Shown piece by piece: positions 34,201 through 42,394 of a stretch of DNA of 64,000 bases. The notes beneath the pieces are model-generated. The model was given only the letters and a program-made list of their open reading frames with translations. It was not told where the DNA came from and made no database searches. How positions within the stretch are numbered: the first letter of the stretch is position 1; each line of letters starts with the position of its first letter. Source of the DNA: Ulvibacter antarcticus (lineage in GTDB: Bacteria; Bacteroidota; Bacteroidia; Flavobacteriales; Flavobacteriaceae); assembly GCF_003688405.1 (NCBI RefSeq), contig NZ_REFC01000013.1, positions 372,001 to 436,000 on the forward strand, in the 5' to 3' direction. A program made the position numbers and the translations under genes.

Positions 34201-34926
34201 TTAACTTCCGGGAATACAACATTAAGAAAGGTAAGCGATGCTGATAAAATTTGGATTGAAGTACGAGAAAACGTTTATGGATTGGGAAGTACTACAGGAG
34301 TTTCATTTTCTGAAAACGCCAGCTCAGAAATAGACGCTGGATATGATACCATGAAATTAGGAACCGTTGTTTCATTATACTCTCATTTGCAAGATGGATC
34401 GGAACAATTAGGTATTCAGGGAAGAGAAATTTTTGATTCCGGTATTACTATTCCAATGGGATTCTCAACACTAATTGAAGCAGATGCGGGCATACCATAT
34501 ACAATTGCAGTAGCAGACGTTGAAGGTTTAAATATTGAAAATGCTGATGTCTATTTAATTGATCATTATACCAATATGATTACCAATATAAAGACGGGAC
34601 ATTATGTGTTCACATCGGATGCAGGAACGTTCGACAACCGTTTTACGCTTTTGTTTGAGTCATTAGTGCTCGATACTAATGTTTCGGTACAGGATGCTGT
34701 TTCTATCTATCCAAATCCAACAGAGAATATAGTAAATATTGTTTCGCCAAATAATGTGGTTGATTCGATTGAGGTATATGATCTTAGTGGCAGAATGATA
34801 AGTAGAACGAAGTTTTCTTCGGAAAAAGACTATCAATTAGATATGTCTTCATTTGAATCGGCCATTTACTTTTTGAAGATCAACACCTATGATGGTGCTG
34901 TAACCAAAAGAATAATTAAAAAATAA
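31294..34926 (+). CDS. GHL10/DigH-like glycoside hydrolase with T9SS sorting domain
   Basis: A 1210-residue protein with a signal peptide (about 1-27). The catalytic domain (about 40-400) belongs to the GHL10 (DUF187) group: MRGVFIPSVVSISWP, YNAVFLQVRPESDALY, LELHAWLNPYRAKRG, DGIHFDDYFYPSGG (acidic pair near 205), and VDYIAPQLYWAFGGGQDYD. E. coli DigH (YddW) of this group cleaves stem-peptide-free peptidoglycan; the same activity is an inference here. Ig/HYR-like domains (about 540-660) and a long beta-rich region follow. The end (VSIYPNPTENIVNIVSP ... VTKRIIKK) is a T9SS type A signal, so export to the surface is expected. A terminator follows. Confidence 0.9.
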   Translation: MKLQYSSLLLLAFFAFSFLKPDQTKAQCVTGAETNAAHPKKEMRGVFIPSVVSISWPTNRFATPAVQRAELITILDKIVLNGYNAVFLQVRPESDALYASTIDPWSYWLTGAQGTAPSPLWDPLEFAINESHSRGLELHAWLNPYRAKRGVDVSSPDHVTNEHPDWIFTASNNANLKIVNPGIPAVEDYIVSVVEDIATRYNVDGIHFDDYFYPSGGMGNNQDAQTYIDYNPTNISNINDWRRDNVNEMIGSVYDAIQTINSNNNKNVVFGVSPAGIWKSGTPPGIVGSSAYSALYCDPIAWMQAGKVDYIAPQLYWAFGGGQDYDILSQWWNDQADLYNTQVYVSQAYYKINGGSWPASEAQDQVDENREASMDATFGQIAYRYNEIGSNLHGINDALNGTQFQYKSFVAPITGAGKDAVCALKPDNIRFGDLKVMWDTPAVASDGDLPQKYVVYAFNNASDATNNKNNGAKILDIVAGNELALSQSQIDNKFIVVTSLDKNNNEAGDFCIFPLKDITAACSVTSITAPSILKNCSSSRTGTTSATFPIESTTVITWSYNLGGGETFTQSQNVIIEDTTAPNVITQNISVTLTGAITSITASDINNGSNDNCAIETMSIDIASFTCSDVGVQVVMLTVVDKNGNSASASANVTVESEITEYITSSWSNGFPHKGSLAKFSSSYSTNQGSIEVCACEVAATSTMTVEANHYLKVEGDITVDGILNVAHQGNVVQIDDAAVVINNGTINVNVTTPSLVARDFMLMGSPMTSEDNSVFTDMNGAGSSAYQVLNHTTANFNPYVGTPPVVGVNFHDQESNDWTVLSGPLISGEGYLVRPSYTNNGTYDYQFNQGTLNNGVITYSAFFGDDKEDSPNIISNPYASAIDADILISTNSLIDEIYFWEHNTTPASGVPGPLGENFNMDDISTRNLGMGIPAATGGTTPNGIISTGQGFGIKANAAGNVMFNNALRLTSGNTTLRKVSDADKIWIEVRENVYGLGSTTGVSFSENASSEIDAGYDTMKLGTVVSLYSHLQDGSEQLGIQGREIFDSGITIPMGFSTLIEADAGIPYTIAVADVEGLNIENADVYLIDHYTNMITNIKTGHYVFTSDAGTFDNRFTLLFESLVLDTNVSVQDAVSIYPNPTENIVNIVSPNNVVDSIEVYDLSGRMISRTKFSSEKDYQLDMSSFESAIYFLKINTYDGAVTKRIIKK

Positions 34927-35021
34927 CTAGTTTCAGAAAGAAATCATTTCAAATAATCTTCTGATATAATTTGAAGATGAAAAGAAGAATTTTTCACACC
35001 AAATAAATACACTACTTAAAA

Positions 35022-35050
35022 GGTCGTCTAGAAATACTAGACGGCCTTTT
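35022..35050 (+). terminator. Terminator of glycosidase gene
   Basis: Stem GGTCGTCTAG / CTAGACGGCC around AAATA, followed by TTTT on the + strand, about 100 bp after the stop at 34926. Confidence 0.8.
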
Positions 35051-35153
35051 ACATTAAACAACAAGTATTATTCAATACGAATTTTGTAGGAAAAAAGTTA
35101 CTTACATCGTTAATATTTGCTTATTATCGAAAAAAATAACAATACAACTTGAA

Positions 35154-35187
35154 TTTGTAGGAAAATAAAACATAACTGTTATTTTTG
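35154..35187 (+). promoter_or_regulatory. Promoter of second VGIG/YadA-like gene
   Basis: TTTG (35154-35157), 22-bp spacer, TATTTTTG (35180-35187); about 20 bp before the ATG at 35207. Confidence 0.6.
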
Positions 35188-35206
35188 TATACCCTAATCT
35201 ATTGAT

Positions 35207-36718
35207 ATGACAAATAATGCCTACTTATTTTTCTTTCTTATAATATGTCTTTCCGTCAATGCGCAAGTTGGAATTGGAATAGCAAATCCTAAATCTAGTT
35301 TAGATATTGTTGCATCAAATTTCGCAACACCTTCAAATACTGATGGAATATTAATTCCGCGTTTGCAAGCATTACCCGCTATTAATCCAACAGACGCTCA
35401 ACATTCTATGTTGATTTACCTATCAACAGCCTCTGGTACTTATATACCTGGTTTCCACTTTTGGGATAAGAATAAGGGAGTAAGTGGTGAGTGGGTTCCT
35501 ATCTTAAATAAACCAGGCTGGGAGATTGATGGTAATTCTAATACCACAAGCGGTGTTCACTTTTTGGGAACAACAAATGCAGAGGAAGTAGACTTCAAAG
35601 TCAACAACAAATTGATAGGACGATTAACCGAACTTGGACAGTTTGAATTGCAAGCAGATGGTGAATCGGTATTAATAGGTTACGAAGCAGGTGAAAATTA
35701 TGACCCCGCTAATACACTGGCAGATCATAATGTTTATATTGGATACCAAGCAGCAAAACAATCTACTTCGGGTAGAGATAATACTGCGGTAGGCGCGTTC
35801 GTGATGATAGAAAATACAACTGGTAGTTATAACACTGCCCTTGGTTCGGAAGCTTTGCAAACTAATACTATTGGTGAACAAAATACAGCATTAGGAGATG
35901 ATGCACTTAGATATAATACAATCGGTAATGACAATACGGCTGTAGGGCAGGACGCCTTAAAAGTAAATGCAGCTGGACAAAGTAATACTGCTGTTGGAAG
36001 AAAGTCACTTCGCAACAATATTGGTGATAATAATGTAGCATTAGGTAGTTTTGCTGGCGAAAGTATAACTACAGGAAATAATAACAGTGTTTTGGGCTAC
36101 GCTGCAGATGTAGTTGTAGGTACAGAGATTGAGACTGTTATAATAGGAAATGGCGCAAGAGGTGGGGCCAATAGGGTCGTTGCAATTGGAAAAGACGCTA
36201 CAGCGAGTCAAACGAATGCTGTTGCCATTGGTAATAACGCGACCGCAAGTGCAACTAATGCAACTGCGATTGGAAATGGCGCAGTTTCAAATAATGCCAA
36301 TGAAATGGTATTGGGAAATAACTCCGTTACAAGGGTAATTACAAGTGGGAGCGTACGGGCAAATTCATTTATATCAAATACAACGACCTATCCTGATTAT
36401 GTGTTTGAAGATTTTTACACTGGTTCTTCGGAAATAAATTCAGATTATAAATTTACTGATTTGGAAAATGCTGAAAAGTTTGTGAAAGCTAATGGTCATC
36501 TTCCAGGAGTTAAATCCTATGAAGCGGTTGCGAACAATAACTTTGAACTCAATATCACTGAGACATCTGTTAAAAATCTAGAAAAAATTGAAGAGCAGTT
36601 TCTATATATTGTGACCCTAAACGAAAAAATAAAAGATCAGGAAAACTCCATCGAAGACTTAAAACAAGAAGTTGAGGCGTTAAAAGCAATCGTTCAGAAA
36701 TTAATTTCAGATAAATAA
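35207..36718 (+). CDS. Secreted VGIG-type fibre-like protein: YadA-head repeats plus coiled coil
   Basis: A 503-residue protein. The signal peptide ends at NAQ and is followed by VGIGIANPKSSLDIVASN, GILIPRLQALP and GFHFWDKNKG, the shared N-terminal module. Residues about 180-300 carry 21-22-residue repeats (DNTAVGAFVM, YNTALGSEAL, QNTALGDDAL, DNTAVGQDAL, SNTAVGRKSL). Then come 14-residue YadA-head repeats (ATASQTNAVAIGNN, ATASATNATAIGNG). The C-terminus has DYVFEDFYTGSSEIN ... NAEKFVKANGHLPGVKSYE, a module common in Bacteroidota fibre-like proteins, and ends in a heptad coiled coil (about 450-503). It is likely a trimeric extracellular fibre. No membrane anchor is visible. Confidence 0.82.
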   Translation: MTNNAYLFFFLIICLSVNAQVGIGIANPKSSLDIVASNFATPSNTDGILIPRLQALPAINPTDAQHSMLIYLSTASGTYIPGFHFWDKNKGVSGEWVPILNKPGWEIDGNSNTTSGVHFLGTTNAEEVDFKVNNKLIGRLTELGQFELQADGESVLIGYEAGENYDPANTLADHNVYIGYQAAKQSTSGRDNTAVGAFVMIENTTGSYNTALGSEALQTNTIGEQNTALGDDALRYNTIGNDNTAVGQDALKVNAAGQSNTAVGRKSLRNNIGDNNVALGSFAGESITTGNNNSVLGYAADVVVGTEIETVIIGNGARGGANRVVAIGKDATASQTNAVAIGNNATASATNATAIGNGAVSNNANEMVLGNNSVTRVITSGSVRANSFISNTTTYPDYVFEDFYTGSSEINSDYKFTDLENAEKFVKANGHLPGVKSYEAVANNNFELNITETSVKNLEKIEEQFLYIVTLNEKIKDQENSIEDLKQEVEALKAIVQKLISDK

Positions 36719-36752
36719 AAAAAATCCAAACTTGAGATACGTTTGTCAAATA

Positions 36753-36787
36753 AAAAAGCCATGATTATAACGATCATGGCTTTTTTT
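36753..36787. terminator. Bidirectional terminator
   Basis: AGCCATGAT / ATCATGGCT stem with a TATAACG loop and A/T runs on both sides, between convergent genes ending at 36718 (+) and 36806 (-). Confidence 0.9.
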
Positions 36788-36805
36788 ATTCGAAATAGTT
36801 CCTTC

Positions 36806-38029
36806 TTACACAAGACTTTTATCTCCTTCAAGAATCTGTAATTCTTCCATACAAGCACGCATCATTTGGTAAGTACGTTCTATATCTGCATCCAAGCCAA
36901 TTGAGAAACGTATCAATCCGTCGCTTAGTCCCATCTCTTTTTGTTCCTCTTCAGGTATTTCAGAAGAAGTTGAAGAACCTGGAGCACTAAATAATGTCTT
37001 ATAAAAACCTAGACTTACAGCCAGATACCCAAGATTACGCTCTTGCATCAGTTCCATAAGCTCATTTGCTTTGTCAATTCCTCCTACGTCGATCGTTAAC
37101 ATTCCACCGAAACCGTATTGCTCATTCATCATGCGCTTGTACAACTCATGTCCGGGATGTGATTTTAAACCGGGATATACGGTTTTTAAACCATCCGCTT
37201 CAAACTTTTCAGCCAAAAATAAAGCATTATAGCTATGTTGCTTCATTCTAATGTGAAGCGTTCTCATGTTTTTCAGAATAGAAGCAGCACGCAGGCTATC
37301 CATAGAAGCACCTAATAACATACTAGCACCATCATTTACATTCCGAAGTGAGTCAATTAATTCTTGTGAACCACATACAACACCACCCATAGTATCACTG
37401 CTACCGTTGATAAATTTAGTTAAACTGTGCATCACTACATCGGCGCCCAATTGGATAGGGGATATGGTCAATGGGGAGAAGGTATTGTCAACAAGAAGTG
37501 GTATACCATGTTTCTTAGCGATTTTTGCCAAACCTTCGATATCTGCAATTTCGAGTAACGGATTGCTAACACATTCACAGAAGATAATTTTGGTCTTTTC
37601 GGTAATAGCAGCCTCAACCACATCTAATTTTGTGACGTCGACAAATGTAGTCTCAATCCCTAAACGAGGTGTAAAATTCTTTAAAAAAGCATAGGTACCT
37701 CCGTAAATCGTTCTGCTGGAAACAATATGATCTCCTGCTTCACAAAATTGTAGAATTGTAGGTGTAATAGCACCCATTCCACTGGCGGCAACATTGGCAG
37801 TTTCGGTACCTTCCATTGCTGCTAATGCTTCTCCAAGATAGAGGTTAGAAGGTGTAGTATGCCTCGAGTAAAGATAACACCCGTCCGCATTTCCTTCAAA
37901 CGTATCGAACATGGTCTTGGCCGATAAAAAAGTATATGTGGAAGAATCAGAAATTGAAGGATTAACGCCTCCAAATTCTCCGAAATACTGTAAATCCTGA
38001 ATTTTATTAGCCGGTTTAAAATCTTTCAT
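36806..38029 (-). CDS. Cys/Met-metabolism PLP-dependent lyase (methionine gamma-lyase/cystathionine synthase family)
   Basis: A 407-residue fold-type I PLP enzyme. YSRHTTPSNLYLGEALAAMEGTE is the family N-terminal block, with MGAITPTILQF, IYGGTYAFL, and VDNTFSPLTISPIQLGADVVMHSLTKFINGSSDTMGG containing the PLP lysine (S-x-T-K). It cleaves or exchanges the gamma substituent of sulfur amino acids; which reaction (gamma-lyase or gamma-synthase) is not decidable here. It is divergent from an Lrp/AsnC regulator across a 210-bp AT-rich gap, which suggests amino-acid-responsive control. Confidence 0.9.
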   Translation of the reverse strand: MKDFKPANKIQDLQYFGEFGGVNPSISDSSTYTFLSAKTMFDTFEGNADGCYLYSRHTTPSNLYLGEALAAMEGTETANVAASGMGAITPTILQFCEAGDHIVSSRTIYGGTYAFLKNFTPRLGIETTFVDVTKLDVVEAAITEKTKIIFCECVSNPLLEIADIEGLAKIAKKHGIPLLVDNTFSPLTISPIQLGADVVMHSLTKFINGSSDTMGGVVCGSQELIDSLRNVNDGASMLLGASMDSLRAASILKNMRTLHIRMKQHSYNALFLAEKFEADGLKTVYPGLKSHPGHELYKRMMNEQYGFGGMLTIDVGGIDKANELMELMQERNLGYLAVSLGFYKTLFSAPGSSTSSEIPEEEQKEMGLSDGLIRFSIGLDADIERTYQMMRACMEELQILEGDKSLV

Positions 38030-38239
38030 AAGCCCTTAGTGTATATTGATGATTATAAATTCCTTTTGAATTCTTTCAGAATTAACTCCGATAAGAATCG
38101 ATCAAATATCAATAATTATAGACTATTTATCAATGTTAATTCATTTATTTGAAATATAAATCTATTTAAGGCAAATAATATAGAAAATATATCTTTTTAA
38201 AGTTCGGATTTTTATATATTTCTGAAAAATTTTCTCATC

Positions 38240-38701
38240 ATGCGCTTGGACCAAACCGACAAACAGATTCTTAAGTATTTACAACAGGATTGTAAGCAAA
38301 CGAATAAAGAACTTTCTTCCAAGCTTAACCTTTCAGTCACTGCAGTATATGAACGAATAAAAAAATTGGAGCGCGATGGTATTATTGATAAATATGTCTC
38401 ACTGCTCAATAAAGATAAAATAGGTTTAGGCCTTATCGTTTTTTGTCAGATAAAATTAGCGCAGCATTCAAAGGAGTATCTTACAAAATTTGAAACTGAA
38501 GTAACTAAATTAGAGGAGGTTTTAGAATGCTTCCATGTAAGTGGCGAATATGATTATTTGCTGAAGGTTTTGGTAGAAGATATGAAGCATTTCCGTAATT
38601 TTATGGTCACGAAGCTTACTACCATCCAACATATAGGAAGCACTCAAAGTTCATTTACAATAAGTGAAGTCAAAAACACAACCACAATTACAATAAAATG
38701 A
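38240..38701 (+). CDS. Lrp/AsnC-family transcriptional regulator
   Basis: A 153-residue protein. The N-terminal winged helix is LDQTDKQILKYLQQDCKQTNKELSSKLNLSVTAVYERIKKLERDGIIDKYV (residues 3-53), and the C-terminal RAM domain binds amino acids. The family controls amino-acid metabolism and transport. It is transcribed divergently from the sulfur amino acid lyase, its probable target, and its stop overlaps the start of the CPBP gene by 4 bp. Confidence 0.93.
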   Translation: MRLDQTDKQILKYLQQDCKQTNKELSSKLNLSVTAVYERIKKLERDGIIDKYVSLLNKDKIGLGLIVFCQIKLAQHSKEYLTKFETEVTKLEEVLECFHVSGEYDYLLKVLVEDMKHFRNFMVTKLTTIQHIGSTQSSFTISEVKNTTTITIK

Positions 38702-39339
38702 TGAGGAGTATAACTTACCGACTTGCGGAATTTTTTCTTCTATTCGTGGTGATGCCTATTAGTTTTGCTTTACACTATCCATTTGTAATAAAAGCGATAT
38801 TGGCAGTCATAGGATTTGGATATATTATCTGGGTCCTGAAAAAAGTCGAGCGAATTTCATTCAAAGTAAAAAGCGGTATTCCATGGAGAGAATTCTGGAA
38901 ACGGATACTCATAACTTTTTCAATAATTATTCTTCTAACAAGCGTTTTTGTTTATATAAGAGCTCCTGAAAAGCTTTTTTATGCACCAATACATCACTTT
39001 TCATTTTTTCTGCTTATAGTTCTATTCTATTCTCTTTTATCGGTTTGGCCTCAAGAAATTATTTATCGCACCTTTTTTATGCAGCGATACACATCCTTGA
39101 TTAAAAGTAAATCCTTATTAATTTTTATAAATGCGATAGTTTTTTCATTAGCACATACATTTTTTAGGAACGCTCTTGTAACGATCATTACTTTTTTAGG
39201 AGGACTTTTATTTGCCTTTAGTTATTTAAAATTCCGTTCTACTACTTTGGTAAGTATTGAACATGCGATTTACGGTAACTGGTTGTTCACAGTGGGCATG
39301 GGGGAGATGTTAGCCTTTCCTGGTATGGATGTTTCTTAA
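38698..39339 (+). CDS. CPBP-family intramembrane protease-like protein
   Basis: A 213-residue membrane protein with about six helices. The abortive-infection/CPBP motifs are at PQEIIYRTFFMQRY (motif 1, about 118-131), FSLAHTFFRN (motif 2) and HAIYGNWLF (motif 3). The canonical first glutamate of E-E-x-x-x-R is glutamine here, so proteolysis is uncertain; histidines in motifs 2 and 3 are present. Its ATG overlaps the Lrp gene stop by 4 bp (ATGA), so it is translationally coupled. Function in this organism is unknown. Confidence 0.85.
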   Translation: MMRSITYRLAEFFLLFVVMPISFALHYPFVIKAILAVIGFGYIIWVLKKVERISFKVKSGIPWREFWKRILITFSIIILLTSVFVYIRAPEKLFYAPIHHFSFFLLIVLFYSLLSVWPQEIIYRTFFMQRYTSLIKSKSLLIFINAIVFSLAHTFFRNALVTIITFLGGLLFAFSYLKFRSTTLVSIEHAIYGNWLFTVGMGEMLAFPGMDVS

Positions 39340-39437
39340 AATTTAATCACCCTATTTACCTGATTAAAAACAACTTAATTATGTTAAAGTTAAATATTTT
39401 TAGATTTCTTTAACAAAATTCTCTGATAAACTAGTGT

Positions 39438-39445
39438 ACTTTCGC
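39438..39445 (+). promoter_or_regulatory. Candidate -7 box TACTTTCG
   Basis: One mismatch from TAnnTTTG, 46 bp upstream of the ATG at 39491. Weak evidence. Confidence 0.35.
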
Positions 39446-39490
39446 ACCCCCGATTAAGCTCAAAATCAGCCTGCTGCTAACCTAACTTTC

Positions 39491-40648
39491 ATGAAATTCA
39501 GATTTTTTGCTTGCCTGTTATTTATTTCAGGCATTTCCACTGCTCAAGTGGGAATTGGTACTATTACTCCGGACCCATCCTCAATCTTAGACATTACAGC
39601 CACCGATAAAGGTATTCTTATCCCCAGAGTATCATTGGATGACGTCACTAACAATAGGATTGACACTGTTAATACCGTTGGAGAAGGAATGCTTATTTAC
39701 AATACAAACACCACGACTGCCGGTGGAAATGGTATTGGTATTTATTATTTCGACGGCACTGTTTGGGTATTTTTAAATGGAGCTTCCGGAACTACTGGTG
39801 GCGGAGGTGATGCCGATTGGTATATAGCCGAAACAACCGATATTCCTATGTCAATTATTGATCATATTTACACCCATGGTAATGTTTCTATTGGTAAAGA
39901 TACAACGCCTTACCCATTAAGCGTGGTGACTCACGATCAGGACATAACTCTCTTTGTAGAATTAGATGTGCCCGGAAACGGTCCGCTATCTACTATAAGA
40001 ACTGAATCTAATAATATGGGTACCGGGATACAATATGGTTTAAATGCTCTAATGATCAAAGAAGGAGGAGGTGATCAAATTGGAATCTATCAGGATCTTA
40101 CAGGTGATACCGAAGGTGATAAAACCGGACTTTATAACAATGTTGTTGGCGAAGGTGATGGAATTCATTATGGAGTTTTTAATAATGTATTTAGTCATGG
40201 TGAAGGTGATCAATACGGAGAAAAAACGGCGCTCGAGGTTGTTGGTGCAGGAATTAAATACGGGAACCATATTTCAATTACAAATTCTTCTACAGGCGAT
40301 TTATACGGTGTATATTCTAGTGTTTTGAGAACTTCAGGTATTTCCTATGCGGCTTATTTCCTCGGAAATGTCTCGATTGGAAGATCTGCTTCAGATAATT
40401 ATATATTTCCTGCTTCTCGTGGAACTGCCGGTCAGGTGATGCAGACCGATGGAGCTGGACAATTAAGTTGGGCAACACTTCCTGCTCCCAGACCTGTGAA
40501 TGACACGGCAATCACTTCCGAAGCTATTGAAAATATTGAGAATAATGCTTCAAAAATTCAAAGTCTCGAGTCGGAAATTGAGACCTTGAAGGAGATGGTA
40601 GAAGCACTTTCATTAGAATTAAGTCTAAAATCTGCCGGAGAAAGGTAA
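39491..40648 (+). CDS. Secreted VGIG-type protein with coiled-coil end
   Basis: A 385-residue protein. Signal peptide MKFRFFACLLFISGISTAQ, then VGIGTITPDPSSILDITATDKGILIPRVSL and GEGMLIYNTNTT ... GIGIYYFDGTVWVFL, the shared module (about residues 19-100). The middle (about 130-290) has degenerate repeats around Y-G-x-x-N/x-x-V (YGLNAL, GLYNNVVGEGDGIHYGVFNNVFSHGEGDQYGEK, YGNHISITNSSTGDLYGVYSSV). A short GQVMQTDGAGQLSW-type segment follows, and it ends in a heptad coiled coil (about 350-380). Likely an oligomeric surface protein; function unknown. Confidence 0.78.
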   Translation: MKFRFFACLLFISGISTAQVGIGTITPDPSSILDITATDKGILIPRVSLDDVTNNRIDTVNTVGEGMLIYNTNTTTAGGNGIGIYYFDGTVWVFLNGASGTTGGGGDADWYIAETTDIPMSIIDHIYTHGNVSIGKDTTPYPLSVVTHDQDITLFVELDVPGNGPLSTIRTESNNMGTGIQYGLNALMIKEGGGDQIGIYQDLTGDTEGDKTGLYNNVVGEGDGIHYGVFNNVFSHGEGDQYGEKTALEVVGAGIKYGNHISITNSSTGDLYGVYSSVLRTSGISYAAYFLGNVSIGRSASDNYIFPASRGTAGQVMQTDGAGQLSWATLPAPRPVNDTAITSEAIENIENNASKIQSLESEIETLKEMVEALSLELSLKSAGER

Positions 40649-40728
40649 TTATTTTGCCTTCGGAAACAACCACACTCTAAAGACCAAACTTCTCCTTGTT
40701 TAAACTTTTAAACTTGTAAACAGTATTG

Positions 40729-40736
40729 TACCTTTG
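40729..40736 (+). promoter_or_regulatory. -7 box TACCTTTG of lpdA
   Basis: TACCTTTG matches TAnnTTTG, 57 bp before the lpdA ATG. The flank TATTGTACCTT recurs upstream of the T9SS gene at 42395 (near 42340), suggesting a similar promoter there. Confidence 0.55.
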
Positions 40737-40793
40737 TTATTAAACTCCGAAGCTAAGGCATAGGAGTTCTCTTTTTATAAAAAAAATACAGAT

Positions 40794-42197
40794 ATGTCAA
40801 AATACGATGTTGCCATAATAGGTTCCGGTCCCGGTGGATACGTAGCTGCAATCCGTTGCGCCCAACTGGGTATGAAAACCGCAATTATAGAAAAATATAG
40901 CGTCCTTGGAGGAACCTGTTTAAACGTAGGTTGTATACCAAGTAAAGCCCTTTTAGATTCGTCACACCATTACGAAGATGCGATGAAGCATTTTGCAGAT
41001 CACGGAATTGAAATTCCTGGTGAGATAAAGCTTAATTTTAAGAAAATGATCGAACGGAAAGCATCGGTAGTAGATCAAACCACAAAGGGGATTGAATTTC
41101 TTATGAATAAAAATAAGGTCGATGTCTTCACTGGAATTGGTGCTTTTAAGGATGCAACGCATATCGAAATTACCTCCGGAAAGAAAACTGAAACCATTGA
41201 AGCTGCAAATACAATCATCGCTACGGGAAGTAAACCCGCTTCGCTTCCTTTTATCAAATTGGATAAGGACAGAGTGATTACTTCTACTGAAGCACTTAGC
41301 TTAAAGGAAATCCCGAAGCATCTTGTGGTGATTGGAGGAGGGGTGATCGGTCTGGAATTAGGACAGGTTTATAGAAGATTAGGCTCTGAGGTTTCTGTAG
41401 TTGAGTATTTGGATCGAATAATTCCAACGATGGACAGTGCTCAAAGTAAGGAATTGATGAAGGTAATGAAGAAACAAGGAATCAAGTTTTATGTTTCTCA
41501 TAAAGTTTCTGCAGTTTCGAAAAAAGGAAAGGAAATTACTGTTACAGCTACCGATAAAAAAGACAAGGAAGTAAGCTTTACCGGAGACTATTGTTTGGTA
41601 TCTGTTGGACGACGTGCTTTCACTCAAGGATTAAAGCCTGAAAATGCAGGAGTTAAGATCACAGAAAGAGGCTTGGTTGAGGTAAATGATCATTTACAAA
41701 CCAACGTTAAAAATATTTACGCTATTGGTGATGTAATTAAAGGCCCCATGCTAGCGCACAAAGCTTCGGAAGAAGGTGTGTTGGTTGCCGAAATATTAGC
41801 CGGACAAAAACCACATATCGATTATAATCTAATCCCGGGAGTAGTTTATACCTGGCCTGAAGTTGCTTCGGTAGGTAAAACGGAAGAACAATTAAAGGAG
41901 GCAGGTGTTGCATATAAGTCCGGACAATTCCCGATGCGTGCTTTGGGAAGATCCCGTGCAAGTGGTGATACAGATGGTTTCGTTAAGATTCTTTCAGATG
42001 CGAAGACCGATGAGGTTTTAGGAGTACATATGGTTGGCGCTCGTGTCGCCGATCTAATTGCTGAAGCTGTTACCGCTATGGAGTTCCGTGCAAGTGCCGA
42101 GGATATCGCTAGAATGAGTCACGCGCATCCCACCTATGCAGAAGCGGTGAAAGAAGCCGCCTTGGCTGCTACAGATGATAGAGCTATGCATATCTAA
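40794..42197 (+). CDS. lpdA: Dihydrolipoyl dehydrogenase (E3)
   Basis: A 467-residue flavoprotein disulfide reductase. FAD-binding GSGPGGYVAAIRCAQLG (10-26), redox disulfide GGTCLNVGCIPSKAL (39-53), NAD-binding VIGGGVIGLELGQVYRRLG (about 180-198), second FAD motif YAIGDVIKGPMLAHKASEEG, and the active-site dyad SHAHPTYAEA near the C-terminus. It reoxidises lipoyl groups of 2-oxoacid dehydrogenase complexes. No E1 or E2 genes are beside it. Monocistronic, with a promoter and a strong terminator. Confidence 0.97.
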   Translation: MSKYDVAIIGSGPGGYVAAIRCAQLGMKTAIIEKYSVLGGTCLNVGCIPSKALLDSSHHYEDAMKHFADHGIEIPGEIKLNFKKMIERKASVVDQTTKGIEFLMNKNKVDVFTGIGAFKDATHIEITSGKKTETIEAANTIIATGSKPASLPFIKLDKDRVITSTEALSLKEIPKHLVVIGGGVIGLELGQVYRRLGSEVSVVEYLDRIIPTMDSAQSKELMKVMKKQGIKFYVSHKVSAVSKKGKEITVTATDKKDKEVSFTGDYCLVSVGRRAFTQGLKPENAGVKITERGLVEVNDHLQTNVKNIYAIGDVIKGPMLAHKASEEGVLVAEILAGQKPHIDYNLIPGVVYTWPEVASVGKTEEQLKEAGVAYKSGQFPMRALGRSRASGDTDGFVKILSDAKTDEVLGVHMVGARVADLIAEAVTAMEFRASAEDIARMSHAHPTYAEAVKEAALAATDDRAMHI

Positions 42198-42219
42198 AAT
42201 TAATAAAAACACATTATGA

Positions 42220-42253
42220 AATACCATTCGTCAACGGCGGATGGTATTTTTTT
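42220..42253 (+). terminator. Terminator of lpdA
   Basis: Stem AATACCAT / ATGGTATT plus inner CG pairs around a short loop, followed by a long T run, 23 bp after the stop. Confidence 0.85.
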
Positions 42254-42394
42254 TTGTTTTTTGCTGAAAAGAGCGAATATGAAATATACCAATTCATATT
42301 TGCAAAAATGATTGGTCAATATGCTGTTTTTCAACATTTTATTGTACCTTATTAACAACTAAAAGACTATTTATTAACCTTTAAACAACAAATT

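Noticed and set aside
30165-36718. YadA-type trimeric autotransporters.
   Set aside because: Head-like repeats and coiled coil are present, but neither protein has the C-terminal four-strand barrel anchor, so a type V secretion label is not supported.
37266-37694. Antisense 142-codon open frame inside the sulfur amino acid lyase gene.
   Set aside because: The opposite strand carries a fully conserved PLP enzyme; codon pattern and lack of signals mark the antisense frame as a shadow.
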